A stretch of DNA of 64,000 bases from Aliiroseovarius marinus. Lineage in GTDB: Bacteria > Pseudomonadota > Alphaproteobacteria > Rhodobacterales > Rhodobacteraceae. The notes below the pieces were generated by a model. That model ran no database searches, was not told the origin of the DNA, and worked only from the letters and a program-made list of their open reading frames with translations. The position numbers were made by a program, and so were the translations under genes. Position 1 is the first letter of the stretch. Each line of letters begins with the position of its first letter. Positions 56,550-64,000 of this stretch are shown piece after piece. The DNA is taken from NCBI RefSeq assembly GCF_004360145.1, contig NZ_SAIT01000003.1, positions 248,001 through 312,000 of the forward strand. Reading direction: 5' to 3'.

Positions 56550-58028
56550 TTAGCGGAAGTAGATACCGTCGAACTTGTCTTCCAAATACGCCAGTAATGG
56601 CTCGACCGAGACAGGCTTGCCCGTCGCATGTTCGATCGTTTCGCGCGGTGTCCGCAGGCTGCCATAGCGTTGCAGTTTGTCTGACAACCATGTTGTGGCC
56701 GCGGACGAATCCCCCTGCCCCAGCTGTTTGTCCAGCTCAGGCACGTCGCTTTGCAGGGCGTCATAGAGGCACCCCGCATAGATGTTGCCAAGCGCGTAGG
56801 TCGGGAAATACCCGAACAGACCCACGGACCAATGTACGTCCTGCAACACGCCGTTTGACGCCTTGTCGACCGCGTACCCGAAATCCGCCGCGAAGCGTTC
56901 GTTCCACGCGGTCTCCAGATCCGCCACGTCCAGCTGGCCGCCGATCAGGCGACGCTCCAGATCGAAGCGCAGCATGATGTGCAGGTTGTACTGAACCTCG
57001 TCCGCTTCAGTGCGGATAAAGCCCTTCTGAAGCCGGTTTACCATCCTATAGAACGCGTCCGCATCGCTGGCCGGCGTCTTTCCAAAGCGTTTCTCCATCT
57101 GGTCAAACAGCCAGCCGGTGAAGGCACGCGAGCGGCCCAGTTGGTTTTCATAGATACGCGATTGGCTTTCATGCACGCCCATCGACGCGCCGCGCCCGAT
57201 TGGCGTCAGCAAATAGGCGGTGTCGATGTTCTGTTCGTAACAGGCGTGCCCGACCTCGTGAATCGTGGAATAGAAGCAGTTGAACGGATCCCCTTCCGAG
57301 GTTCGTGTAGTGATCCGCACATCCAAGCCCGAGCCCGAGCTGAACGGGTGTACCGCCTTGTCGATCCGCCCATGCTTAAGATCATAGCCAAAGCTTTTCG
57401 CCAGCTTGGTCGAGAGCTTCAGCTGTTTCTTCTCGGCCCAATTGCCTACAAGAATTTCAGGCTGGTTGGCCGCGCCAAGCGCCTTGTCGCGCAGGGTCAC
57501 CAAACGTGGGCGCATCGCGTCAAACAGCGTCTGGATGTCACCCCCGGTAATGCCCGGCTCGTAATCATCCAACAGCGCGTCGTAAAGGTCTCCGCCATCG
57601 GCCAGAGCACTGGCTTCCTCGCGACGCAGCTTCACGACCTCTTCCAGAACCGGCTGGAAAGCCGCGAAATCATTCGCGGCGCGCGCCTCGGCCCATTTGC
57701 CCTGCGCAGCCGACGTGACACGGGCCAGTTCTGCCGCCAGCGCCACAGGCACTTTCGCAGCGCGGTCGCGTGCACGACGGATTTCACGGATCTGGGCGCG
57801 GCCTGCATCATCCAACGCGCTTTCGTCGATGGCCTCCAGCCAGTCGCCAATGCGCGGATCGTTGCGGCGGGCATGGAGGATCTTCTCCATCGCGGCCATT
57901 TCCTCGGCCCGCTGCGGTGCGCCGCCCTCGGGCATTACGGTTTCCTGATCCCAGCCCAAACGGCCTGCTACTTCGCCCAAAGCCTGCGTATCGCGGGCAA
58001 ATTCCATCAGATCGTCAAATGCGCTCAT
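56550..58028 (-). CDS. Carboxypeptidase Taq (M32 family)
   Basis: A 492-residue metallopeptidase. ATG at 58028 has GGAGCTGATC before it. TIHEVGHACYEQNID contains HExxH; VHESQSRIYENQLGRS supplies the downstream zinc-ligand Glu, and IRTEADEVQYNLHIMLRFDLE is the M32-specific block, with HWSVGLFGYFPTYALGNIYAG later. Cytosolic enzyme that trims C-terminal residues. It starts immediately after ctaA (2 bp between stop and start) in the same direction. Confidence 0.92.
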   Translation of the reverse strand: MSAFDDLMEFARDTQALGEVAGRLGWDQETVMPEGGAPQRAEEMAAMEKILHARRNDPRIGDWLEAIDESALDDAGRAQIREIRRARDRAAKVPVALAAELARVTSAAQGKWAEARAANDFAAFQPVLEEVVKLRREEASALADGGDLYDALLDDYEPGITGGDIQTLFDAMRPRLVTLRDKALGAANQPEILVGNWAEKKQLKLSTKLAKSFGYDLKHGRIDKAVHPFSSGSGLDVRITTRTSEGDPFNCFYSTIHEVGHACYEQNIDTAYLLTPIGRGASMGVHESQSRIYENQLGRSRAFTGWLFDQMEKRFGKTPASDADAFYRMVNRLQKGFIRTEADEVQYNLHIMLRFDLERRLIGGQLDVADLETAWNERFAADFGYAVDKASNGVLQDVHWSVGLFGYFPTYALGNIYAGCLYDALQSDVPELDKQLGQGDSSAATTWLSDKLQRYGSLRTPRETIEHATGKPVSVEPLLAYLEDKFDGIYFR

Positions 58029-58030
58029 GA

Positions 58031-59179
58031 TCAGCTCCGAAGGCTTTGTTCGGTGGGATAGCCCGCAAGGAAGCGGGCGTTCAGGACCAGAACCCACACC
58101 AGCATCGCGCCGATTTGGTGGGTGATGGCCACATGCAGAGGGGAGGCTTGCAGGACGGTTGCGATGCCCAGTACGGCCTGCGCACCAACCATCAGACAGG
58201 CCAAAGTAAAGCCCGTACGGACCATCTGATTGCCCGACTTGCGCGAGATGCGCCAGACAACAATGGCGAAGATCACAAGCAGATAACCCACCATACGGTG
58301 CATGAATTGCACAAGGCCTGCGTTCTCAAAGAAGTTGCGCCACAGCGGCGTGATGTCGAAGGCATCTGGCGGGAAGAACTGATCGGCCATCCACGGCCAA
58401 TCCACAAACGAACGGCCTGCGTCGATCCCCGCGACCAATGCGCCCAGCAGGATCTGCAGGAATGCCAGATGCAACAGCCCCGTGCCCATACCAAACAGCT
58501 TGCGCTCGCGCAGGCGGCGCGCCGCCATCAGGTTGGCCTCTTTCCGGCCCAAAAGCAGGATGTACCACGCAATGAAGCCCAAGATCACGAAGGCCAGCCC
58601 CAGATGGGTTGCCAAGCGATACGAGGCGACGTCGACACGATCCCCCGTCAGGCCCGAGGACACCATCCACCAGCCAATAGCGCCCTGTAGCCCGCCAAGC
58701 GCGCCCAGAAGTAGCAACCGCCCTGTCCATCCATTGGGGATCTTGCGGGCGGCCAGAAAGCCGAAGAAGCCAATGGCCCAGACCAAACCGATGAAGCGGC
58801 CCAGCTGGCGATGGCCCCATTCCCACCAATAGATGGTCTTGAAGGCTTCAAGATCCATATGGCTGTTTTGCAGCTTGAATTCGGGGATCTGCTGATATTT
58901 GGCGAACTCAGCCTCCCACGCGGCTTGATCCATCGGCGGCATCGCTCCGGTGATCGGCGCCCATTCAGTAATCGACAGGCCAGAATCAGTCAGGCGCGTC
59001 AGACCGCCTACGACGACCATGATGGCCACCAAAGCAAAGAGCAGCATCAGCCACAGCCGGATGGCCCCACGTGCGCCACCACCGCCCGATCCGCGTTCAA
59101 TCGCGCCGGTCTTGGGGGTGTCGCGCACCTCGTCTTTGGTGTCGCTGACTTCCTCGAAAATGCTGCGGGGCTTGGACAT
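58031..59179 (-). CDS. ctaA: Heme A synthase CtaA
   Basis: A 382-residue protein read from ATG at 59179 (GGAGAG before it). Eight hydrophobic segments are visible. Heme-ligand histidines lie in WEWGHRQLGRFIGLVWAIGF, RLATHLGLAFVILG, QFMHRMVGYLLVIF and HVAITHQIGAMLVW. WPWMADQFFPPDAF and LTRLTDSGLSITEWAPITGA are Ctaa-typical loops. It oxidises the heme O methyl group to give heme A for cytochrome c oxidase. It is followed by the M32 peptidase gene in a two-gene unit. Confidence 0.93.
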   Translation of the reverse strand: MSKPRSIFEEVSDTKDEVRDTPKTGAIERGSGGGGARGAIRLWLMLLFALVAIMVVVGGLTRLTDSGLSITEWAPITGAMPPMDQAAWEAEFAKYQQIPEFKLQNSHMDLEAFKTIYWWEWGHRQLGRFIGLVWAIGFFGFLAARKIPNGWTGRLLLLGALGGLQGAIGWWMVSSGLTGDRVDVASYRLATHLGLAFVILGFIAWYILLLGRKEANLMAARRLRERKLFGMGTGLLHLAFLQILLGALVAGIDAGRSFVDWPWMADQFFPPDAFDITPLWRNFFENAGLVQFMHRMVGYLLVIFAIVVWRISRKSGNQMVRTGFTLACLMVGAQAVLGIATVLQASPLHVAITHQIGAMLVWVLVLNARFLAGYPTEQSLRS

Positions 59180-59375
59180 CTGGCTCTCCGTTTCGCGTTT
59201 GCGCGATAATGGCCTTAGCCGCCCGGAATGCCAAGGGGCCAAAGCGCGGGAATTCCCGCAAAAAATCGCCCGCAGATCGCTTCAAATGGCCCCTTTTGGT
59301 TGCCCCCAGATCGAGCGTTCTGTTAAGGTGGCCTGACCTATATATAGTGTGAAACGCACCAAAACGGCGGACAAC

Positions 59376-62102
59376 GTGACAGATACCCCTGATACCCCGG
59401 AAAACATGGACGATTTGCCCGAGCGCCCCGTCTATGACGGCCCCCAGATTTCCATCGAAGAGGAAATGAAAAGTTCGTATCTCGATTACGCGATGAGCGT
59501 GATCGTGAGCCGGGCCATCCCGGATCTGCGCGACGGCCTAAAGCCGGTGCACCGCCGCATCCTCTATGCGATGTACGAGACTGGCAATAGCCACGACAAA
59601 CCCTATCGCAAGTCCGCCCGCCCAGTGGGCGACACGATGGGTAAGTACCACCCGCATGGTGACAGTGCGATCTATGACGCGCTCGTGCGTATGGCACAGC
59701 CGTTCTCCATGTCACTGCCGCTTCTGGACGGTCAGGGCAACTTCGGCTCGATGGACGGGGATAACCCGGCGGCTATGCGCTACACCGAAGTGCGGATGGA
59801 CAAGCCTGCGGCCTCGCTGCTGGCAGACATTGAAAAAGACACGGTCAACTTCACCGACAACTATGACGGCAAGGACCTTGAGCCGACCGTCCTGCCCGCC
59901 CGTTTCCCCAACATGCTGGTCAACGGCGCAGGTGGTATTGCGGTGGGTATGGCCACGAACATTCCACCACACAACCTGGGCGAAGTGATCGACGGCACGC
60001 TGGCATTGATCGAGGATCCGGACCTGACATCCGAAGGGCTGATGGAATACATCCCCGGCCCCGACTTCCCGACCGGTGGTGTCATGCTGGGTCGTTCTGG
60101 TGCCCGCAAAGCCTATTTGGAGGGTCGTGGCAGCGTCATCACTCGCGCCAAGACCCGCGTGGAAGAGATCCGCAAGGACCGCTATGCCATCGTGCTGGAC
60201 GAGATCCCCTATCAGGTGAACAAGGCCTCGATGATCGAAAAGATCGCTGAGCTTGTGCGCGAGAAGAAGATCGAGGGAATTTCGTCTGTTCAGGATGAAA
60301 GCGACCGGATCGGTGTCCGCGTGGTGGTCGAGCTGAAGCGCGACGCGACGCCCGAAGTCGTGCTGAACCAACTGTTCCGCTATACGCCGATGCAAACCAG
60401 CTTCGGCTGCAATATGCTGGCCCTTAACGGCGGTCGTCCTGAACAGCTGACTTTGCGCGATTTCCTGAGCCATTTCATCACCTTCCGCGAAGAAGTTGTT
60501 ACGCGTCGCACCGCGTTTGAACTGCGCAAAGCACGCGAGCGCAGCCATATCCTGTGTGGTCTGGCTGTGGCGGTGTCGAACGTGGACGAAGTGGTTGCAA
60601 CGATCCGCGCCTCGGCTGATCCCGCAGACGCCCGCGCGCGCCTGATGGCCCGTCGCTGGCCCGCCGCTGACATCGCGGAATACATCCAGCTGATCGACGA
60701 TCCGACCCATAAGATGAACGACGACGGGACCTATAACCTGTCCGAAACGCAAGCCCGCGCCATTCTGGAGCTGCGCCTGCAACGTCTGACCGCAATGGGC
60801 GTGAAAGAGGTCACGGACGAACTTCAAGAGCTCGCTGCAAAGATCCGCGACTATCTGGACATCCTGCGCTCGCGCGAGCGGATCATGTCGATCATCTCGG
60901 ACGAGCTGAATGAGGTGAAAGACGCTTACGCCGTGCCGCGGCGCACTCAGATCGTGGACTGGTCCGGCGACATGGACGACGAAGACCTGATCGAGCGCGA
61001 GGATATGGTCGTGACCATCACCGCCTCGGGCTGGGCCAAGCGCACGCCGCTGGCCGATTTCCGCGCGCAGAAGCGTGGCGGCAAAGGTCTGTCGGGGATG
61101 CAGACCAAGGACGAAGACGTCATCACGACCCTCTTCGTGGCCAACACCCACACGCAGCTTTTGTTCTTCACAGATGACGGCATGGCCTACAAGCTGAAGA
61201 CCTGGCGTCTGCCCCAAGGTGGCCGCACCGCCAAGGGCAAACCACTGGTGAACATCCTGCCGATCCCAACCGGTGTGTCGATCGCCGCCATTCTGCCCGT
61301 CGATCGGGACGAGAAAGAATGGGACGATCTGCAGATCGTGTTTGCCACGTCGAAGGGCTCGGTCCGGCGCAACCGCCTGTCTGACTTCACCAATGTGAAG
61401 TCGAACGGCAAGATTGCGATGAAGTTCGAAGGTGACGACGAGGGCACCCGCCTGATCAATGCCCGCATCTGTGACGAGAATGACGACGTGATGCTGGTGA
61501 CCTCGGGTGGTCGCGCCATTCGCTTCCCCGTCACGGATGTGCGCGTGTTCAACTCGCGGTCCTCTACCGGTGTGCGCGGCATCAAGCTGGTGAATGACGG
61601 GGACGAGGTCGTCTCGGCCTCGGTCATCCGTCACTTCGATGCGACCCCGGACGAACGCGGTGCCTTCATCAAGCGCTTCCGTGGCGAGTTTGGCAGTGAT
61701 GCTGACGAAGACTCGGGCGAAGACGTGTCCAGCGATCTGAGCGAAGAGCGGTATCAAGAGATGCTAGCTGCCAATGACCTGCTGGTCACGATCAACAAAA
61801 CCGGCATCGGCAACCTGACGTCCAGCCACGATTACCGCGTCAGCGGCCGTGGTGGCCAAGGTGTAGCCGCGATGAAGGGCGGCGACATCGTTGCGTGCTT
61901 CCCGATCGAGATCGCTGACCAGATCATGCTGGCAACCTCGAAAGGCCAGTCGATCCGCTGCCCCGTAGACGGCATCAGCTTCCGATCGCGTGGCGCTGGC
62001 GGCGTAAAGGTCTTCAACACCGGCAAAGGCGAAGAGGTCGTGTCGGTCGCGCGGATCGTCGAATCGTCGGAAGACGATGAAGATAGCGGCGCCGAAGAAT
62101 GA
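59376..62102 (+). CDS. gyrA: DNA gyrase subunit A
   Basis: 908 residues from GTG 59376 (N-terminus [11 protein letters not shown]); GTG at 59349 would give 917. A TATATA run at 59341-59346 could be the -10, which would make the earlier start impossible, and the later GTG has a weak GGCGGA site. [40 protein letters not shown] and [10 protein letters not shown] (catalytic Tyr) are the breakage-reunion domain. The quinolone-determining Ser and Asp in GDSAIYD are the sensitive types. The C-terminal beta-pinwheel has a GyrA box (QKRGGKG). The end is acidic ([13 protein letters not shown]). Confidence 0.97.
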   Translation: MTDTPDTPENMDDLPERPVYDGPQISIEEEMKSSYLDYAMSVIVSRAIPDLRDGLKPVHRRILYAMYETGNSHDKPYRKSARPVGDTMGKYHPHGDSAIYDALVRMAQPFSMSLPLLDGQGNFGSMDGDNPAAMRYTEVRMDKPAASLLADIEKDTVNFTDNYDGKDLEPTVLPARFPNMLVNGAGGIAVGMATNIPPHNLGEVIDGTLALIEDPDLTSEGLMEYIPGPDFPTGGVMLGRSGARKAYLEGRGSVITRAKTRVEEIRKDRYAIVLDEIPYQVNKASMIEKIAELVREKKIEGISSVQDESDRIGVRVVVELKRDATPEVVLNQLFRYTPMQTSFGCNMLALNGGRPEQLTLRDFLSHFITFREEVVTRRTAFELRKARERSHILCGLAVAVSNVDEVVATIRASADPADARARLMARRWPAADIAEYIQLIDDPTHKMNDDGTYNLSETQARAILELRLQRLTAMGVKEVTDELQELAAKIRDYLDILRSRERIMSIISDELNEVKDAYAVPRRTQIVDWSGDMDDEDLIEREDMVVTITASGWAKRTPLADFRAQKRGGKGLSGMQTKDEDVITTLFVANTHTQLLFFTDDGMAYKLKTWRLPQGGRTAKGKPLVNILPIPTGVSIAAILPVDRDEKEWDDLQIVFATSKGSVRRNRLSDFTNVKSNGKIAMKFEGDDEGTRLINARICDENDDVMLVTSGGRAIRFPVTDVRVFNSRSSTGVRGIKLVNDGDEVVSASVIRHFDATPDERGAFIKRFRGEFGSDADEDSGEDVSSDLSEERYQEMLAANDLLVTINKTGIGNLTSSHDYRVSGRGGQGVAAMKGGDIVACFPIEIADQIMLATSKGQSIRCPVDGISFRSRGAGGVKVFNTGKGEEVVSVARIVESSEDDEDSGAEE

Positions 62103-62323
62103 GCTATTCGCTCACGCTGTTCATATTCGGAGGAGCGATCATCATCGCGATGGTCGCCCTGTCCCGCTATCAACAGAATGCCTACCGCCGCTATCTGTCC
62201 GAACATGTCGCGAAAACCGACGAGCTTCGGCAGGGGCAGGAAAAGCTGATTGAGCTTTCAATCCGCCAAGCCGAGGCACAAGAACGCATTGCCGCTGCAC
62301 TAGAAGCTCGGAATGCAAAATAG
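62099..62323 (+). CDS. Hypothetical small membrane-anchored protein
   Basis: A 74-residue protein. Residues 3-22 ([20 protein letters not shown]) form one membrane segment; the rest is a charged helix with heptad-like spacing ([20 protein letters not shown]), probably a coiled coil. ATGA overlap with gyrA. Its end overlaps the VOC gene by 11 bp. Conserved function not known to me. Confidence 0.65.
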   Translation: MSYSLTLFIFGGAIIIAMVALSRYQQNAYRRYLSEHVAKTDELRQGQEKLIELSIRQAEAQERIAAALEARNAK

Positions 62324-62705
62324 CCTCGCCCTCGTCACCTTTCTGACCAACGACTACGACAAGGCCATTACATGGTTCCAGTCCGCGCTTGGGTTTGTGC
62401 TGCTTGAAGACACCGAAATGGGCGGAGGCAAGCGGTGGGTGCGTATGGCGCCTCACCCCAAGGCCGAAACGGCCTTTCTGATTGCAAAGGCCATTGGCGA
62501 ACAAGCCGTCACCATCGGGCATCAGGCGGGCGGACGGGTCGGTCACTTCCTATTCACCGATGACTTCGACGGGATGTTTGCCCGGATGCAGCGCTTCGGT
62601 GTGACCTTCCGCGAGCCGCCGCGCACAGAACCCTATGGAAAGGTTGTCGTCTTTGAAGACCTTCACGGCAATCCGTGGGACCTGATGCAACCAAACACCC
62701 CCTGA
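62313..62705 (+). CDS. VOC (glyoxalase/bleomycin-resistance) family protein
   Basis: A 130-residue protein. LALVTFLTNDYDKAITWFQSALGFVLLED begins the first beta-alpha-beta-beta-beta module (DYDKAITWY is the VOC pattern), and FGVTFREPPRTEPYGKVVVFEDLHGNPWDLM ends the second, with the metal-ligand Glu in FEDLHGN. Substrate unknown: members are lyases, dioxygenases or resistance proteins. It is third in the gyrA run, overlapping the small membrane protein by 11 bp. Confidence 0.85.
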   Translation: MQNSLALVTFLTNDYDKAITWFQSALGFVLLEDTEMGGGKRWVRMAPHPKAETAFLIAKAIGEQAVTIGHQAGGRVGHFLFTDDFDGMFARMQRFGVTFREPPRTEPYGKVVVFEDLHGNPWDLMQPNTP

Positions 62706-63073
62706 TTTCCGCACGGTCTTTGGCTGAATCTAGGCGCGGAAAATCTGCCTAGAAGTGTGTTTTTCACACAGTCTCGCCACGCATCTTCATATTTTTGCCT
62801 CAATTGCCCATATATTGACTTCAACCCTAACGCGCTCACTAGGATCAAAGAACAACTTCTTATTTGACGAGTTACCAGACTTCCTATTGCCTGACGGCAA
62901 TTTGAATTGATCTGTTTTTTCTACAGCAAATCCTTTCTGGTCCACCCCACCCCAAAGATCAGGAAGGGCGTCCCCGATTACCGGGGCACGGGTGAATTTT
63001 CCCTCACCCGGAAAAGCCTGCCATTCCCCATGGCGGGCTTTTCTTTTTCCGGATGATGCCCTATCTGCGGGTC
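62706..63073. other. ORF-free, AT-rich stretch with hairpins: possible small RNA
   Basis: 368 bp without a credible gene, clearly more AT-rich than its surroundings. It contains a TTGACT (62815-62820) with a loose -10 (TAGGAT, 62840) at 19-bp spacing, a 6-bp hairpin ATTGCC/GGCAAT (62886-62901), a GATCAA/TTGATC pair (62843 and 62907) and an intrinsic terminator at 63012. A plus-strand transcript of roughly 190-200 nt would fit. No known RNA family was recognised. Confidence 0.35.
63012..63048 (+). terminator. Terminator just upstream of trmFO
   Basis: Stem AAAAGCCTGCCAT/ATGGCGGGCTTTT (one G-U pair) with TCCCC loop, followed by CTTTTT on the plus strand. It lies 26 bp before the trmFO start and about 307 bp past the VOC gene, an unusual distance that suggests a transcript begins in between. 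Confidence 0.85.
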
Positions 63074-64000
63074 ATGACAGACAAGACTTTGCATATCGTC
63101 GGCGGCGGAATGGCCGGATCGGAAGCGGCCTGGCAGGCCTCGCATATGGGTGTAGACGTGGTTTTGCACGAAATGCGCCCACAGGTGGAAACCTTCGCCC
63201 ACCAAACCGGCGATTTCGCCGAGATGGTGTGCTCGAACTCCTTCCGCTCGGATGATGACGAACAGAACGCCGTGGGCCTTTTGCATTGGGAGATGCGCCA
63301 GGCGGACGGGTTGATCATGACCACCGCCGATCAGCACCGCCTGCCCGCTGGCGGCGCGCTTGCCGTGGACCGCGAAGCGTTCAGCGCTACCGTCACCGAA
63401 AAGCTGCGCGGCCGCGACAACATCCGCGTGGAATATGGCGAGATCTCGGAGCTGCCGACAGACGGCAACTGGATTTTCGCAACCGGCCCCCTGACCTCGC
63501 CCGCGCTTGGCGAGGCAATCGCCCGCGAAACCGGCGCTGAACGTCTGGCCTTTTTCGACGCCATCGCCCCCATCGTCTATGCCGACACGATCAATATGGA
63601 CGTGGCCTGGGCCCAGTCGCGCTATGACAAGGGCGAGACCGAGGAAGAGCGCAAAGCCTATCTGAATTGCCCAATGACCAAGGAGCAGTACGAGGCTTTC
63701 ATCGACGCACTTCTCGCCGCTGAAAAGACTGAGTTCCACGAGGGCGAAACCGCCACCTATTTCGACGGCTGCCTGCCGATCGAGGTGATGGCCGAACGTG
63801 GTCGCGAAACCCTGCGCTTTGGTCCAATGAAGCCGGTGGGTTTAACCAACGCCCATGACCCTGAAAACAAGCCCTATGCCGTTGTGCAGCTGCGCCGCGA
63901 CAACGCACTTGGCACGCTGTTCAACATCGTGGGCTTCCAGACCAAGATGAAATACGGCGCGCAGGCTGAGGTGTTCAAGATGATCCCCGGCCTAGAGGAC
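63074..64000 (+). CDS. trmFO: Methylenetetrahydrofolate-tRNA-(uracil-5-)-methyltransferase TrmFO (3' truncated)
   Basis: 309 residues of a gene running off the end. The protein starts [20 protein letters not shown], an FAD-binding dinucleotide motif, then [25 protein letters not shown], the TrmFO signature with the conserved Cys. [29 protein letters not shown] and [29 protein letters not shown] are also typical. It makes ribothymidine at tRNA position 54 using methylene-folate and FADH2. ATG 63056 in the same frame is an alternative start. A terminator precedes it closely. Confidence 0.95.
   Translation, partial: MTDKTLHIVGGGMAGSEAAWQASHMGVDVVLHEMRPQVETFAHQTGDFAEMVCSNSFRSDDDEQNAVGLLHWEMRQADGLIMTTADQHRLPAGGALAVDREAFSATVTEKLRGRDNIRVEYGEISELPTDGNWIFATGPLTSPALGEAIARETGAERLAFFDAIAPIVYADTINMDVAWAQSRYDKGETEEERKAYLNCPMTKEQYEAFIDALLAAEKTEFHEGETATYFDGCLPIEVMAERGRETLRFGPMKPVGLTNAHDPENKPYAVVQLRRDNALGTLFNIVGFQTKMKYGAQAEVFKMIPGLED

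Noticed and set aside
59712-61757. Long open frame of 681 codons antisense to gyrA
   Set aside because: High GC content leaves antisense frames open; the translation is rich in His, Gln, Arg and Asp with no family motif and no ribosome-binding site, while gyrA is unmistakable.

Overview
The window looks like a stretch of ordinary chromosome from a marine alphaproteobacterium of the Rhodobacterales (Roseobacter group). The evidence is the gene content: a ChpT phosphotransferase, ornithine-lipid genes olsBA, a cytosolic PhoR heading a phoR-pstSCAB-phoU-phoB cluster, a SUF operon led by an IscR without the usual cysteine cluster, an L21 with a long C-terminal extension, DUF6456 and DUF6477 proteins, a Hint-domain protein, a TRAP transporter and a non-pyrrolysine MttB homologue. 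DNA is GC-rich, genes are dense, and many neighbours overlap by 4 bp (ATGA or GTGA).

Layout. 1-2260: the end of a branched-chain amino-acid permease gene (livM), a MobA-like nucleotidyltransferase and a convergent Hint protein. 2260-6700: a PLP sulfur-amino-acid lyase, tRNA-Leu(CAA) and a dctPQM TRAP operon with a terminator between P and Q. 6950-13350: zinc peptidase, DedA-like protein and DsbB, TrmJ, TfoX-N protein, a degenerate ThiE-like protein, olsBA, DUF3553 and chpT. 13380-19310: minus-strand run rplU-rpmA, two GNATs, obgE, proB, proA. 19430-24240: TPR-sulfotransferase, two DUF2059 proteins, tRNA-Ser(CGA), and an unrecognised gene that could be island residue. 24520-32040: the complete phosphate regulon with a three-repeat Pho box before pstS. 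32250-37620: small lineage-specific proteins, mttB homologue, an outer-membrane protein with a perfect CtrA site, MgtC. 37800-45900: guaA, followed by two palindromic repeats, a monooxygenase and EamA pair, FadL-like porin, ATPase, metA, ppk2-tetR. 46000-53580: the SUF iron-sulfur operon (iscR, group I desulfurase, sufB, sufC, sufD, two membrane proteins, sufS). 53770-64000: hydrolase, a repeat-bearing secreted protein, a C93 cysteine peptidase, M32 carboxypeptidase, ctaA, gyrA, small genes, an ORF-free stretch that may encode a small RNA, and the start of trmFO.

Most of the window is core housekeeping. No phage, transposase, CRISPR array or defence cluster is visible. The points most worth following are the cysteine-poor IscR with a palindrome upstream, MetA with Glu111 (predicting acetyl-CoA use), the ThiE-like protein with lost catalytic residues, the Hint protein without a canonical nucleophile motif, the paired palindromes after guaA, the candidate small RNA before trmFO, and the unknown gene beside tRNA-Ser. 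Start codons were re-chosen from ribosome-binding sites where the longest open frame was implausible. All family names come from reading motifs, not from database searches.
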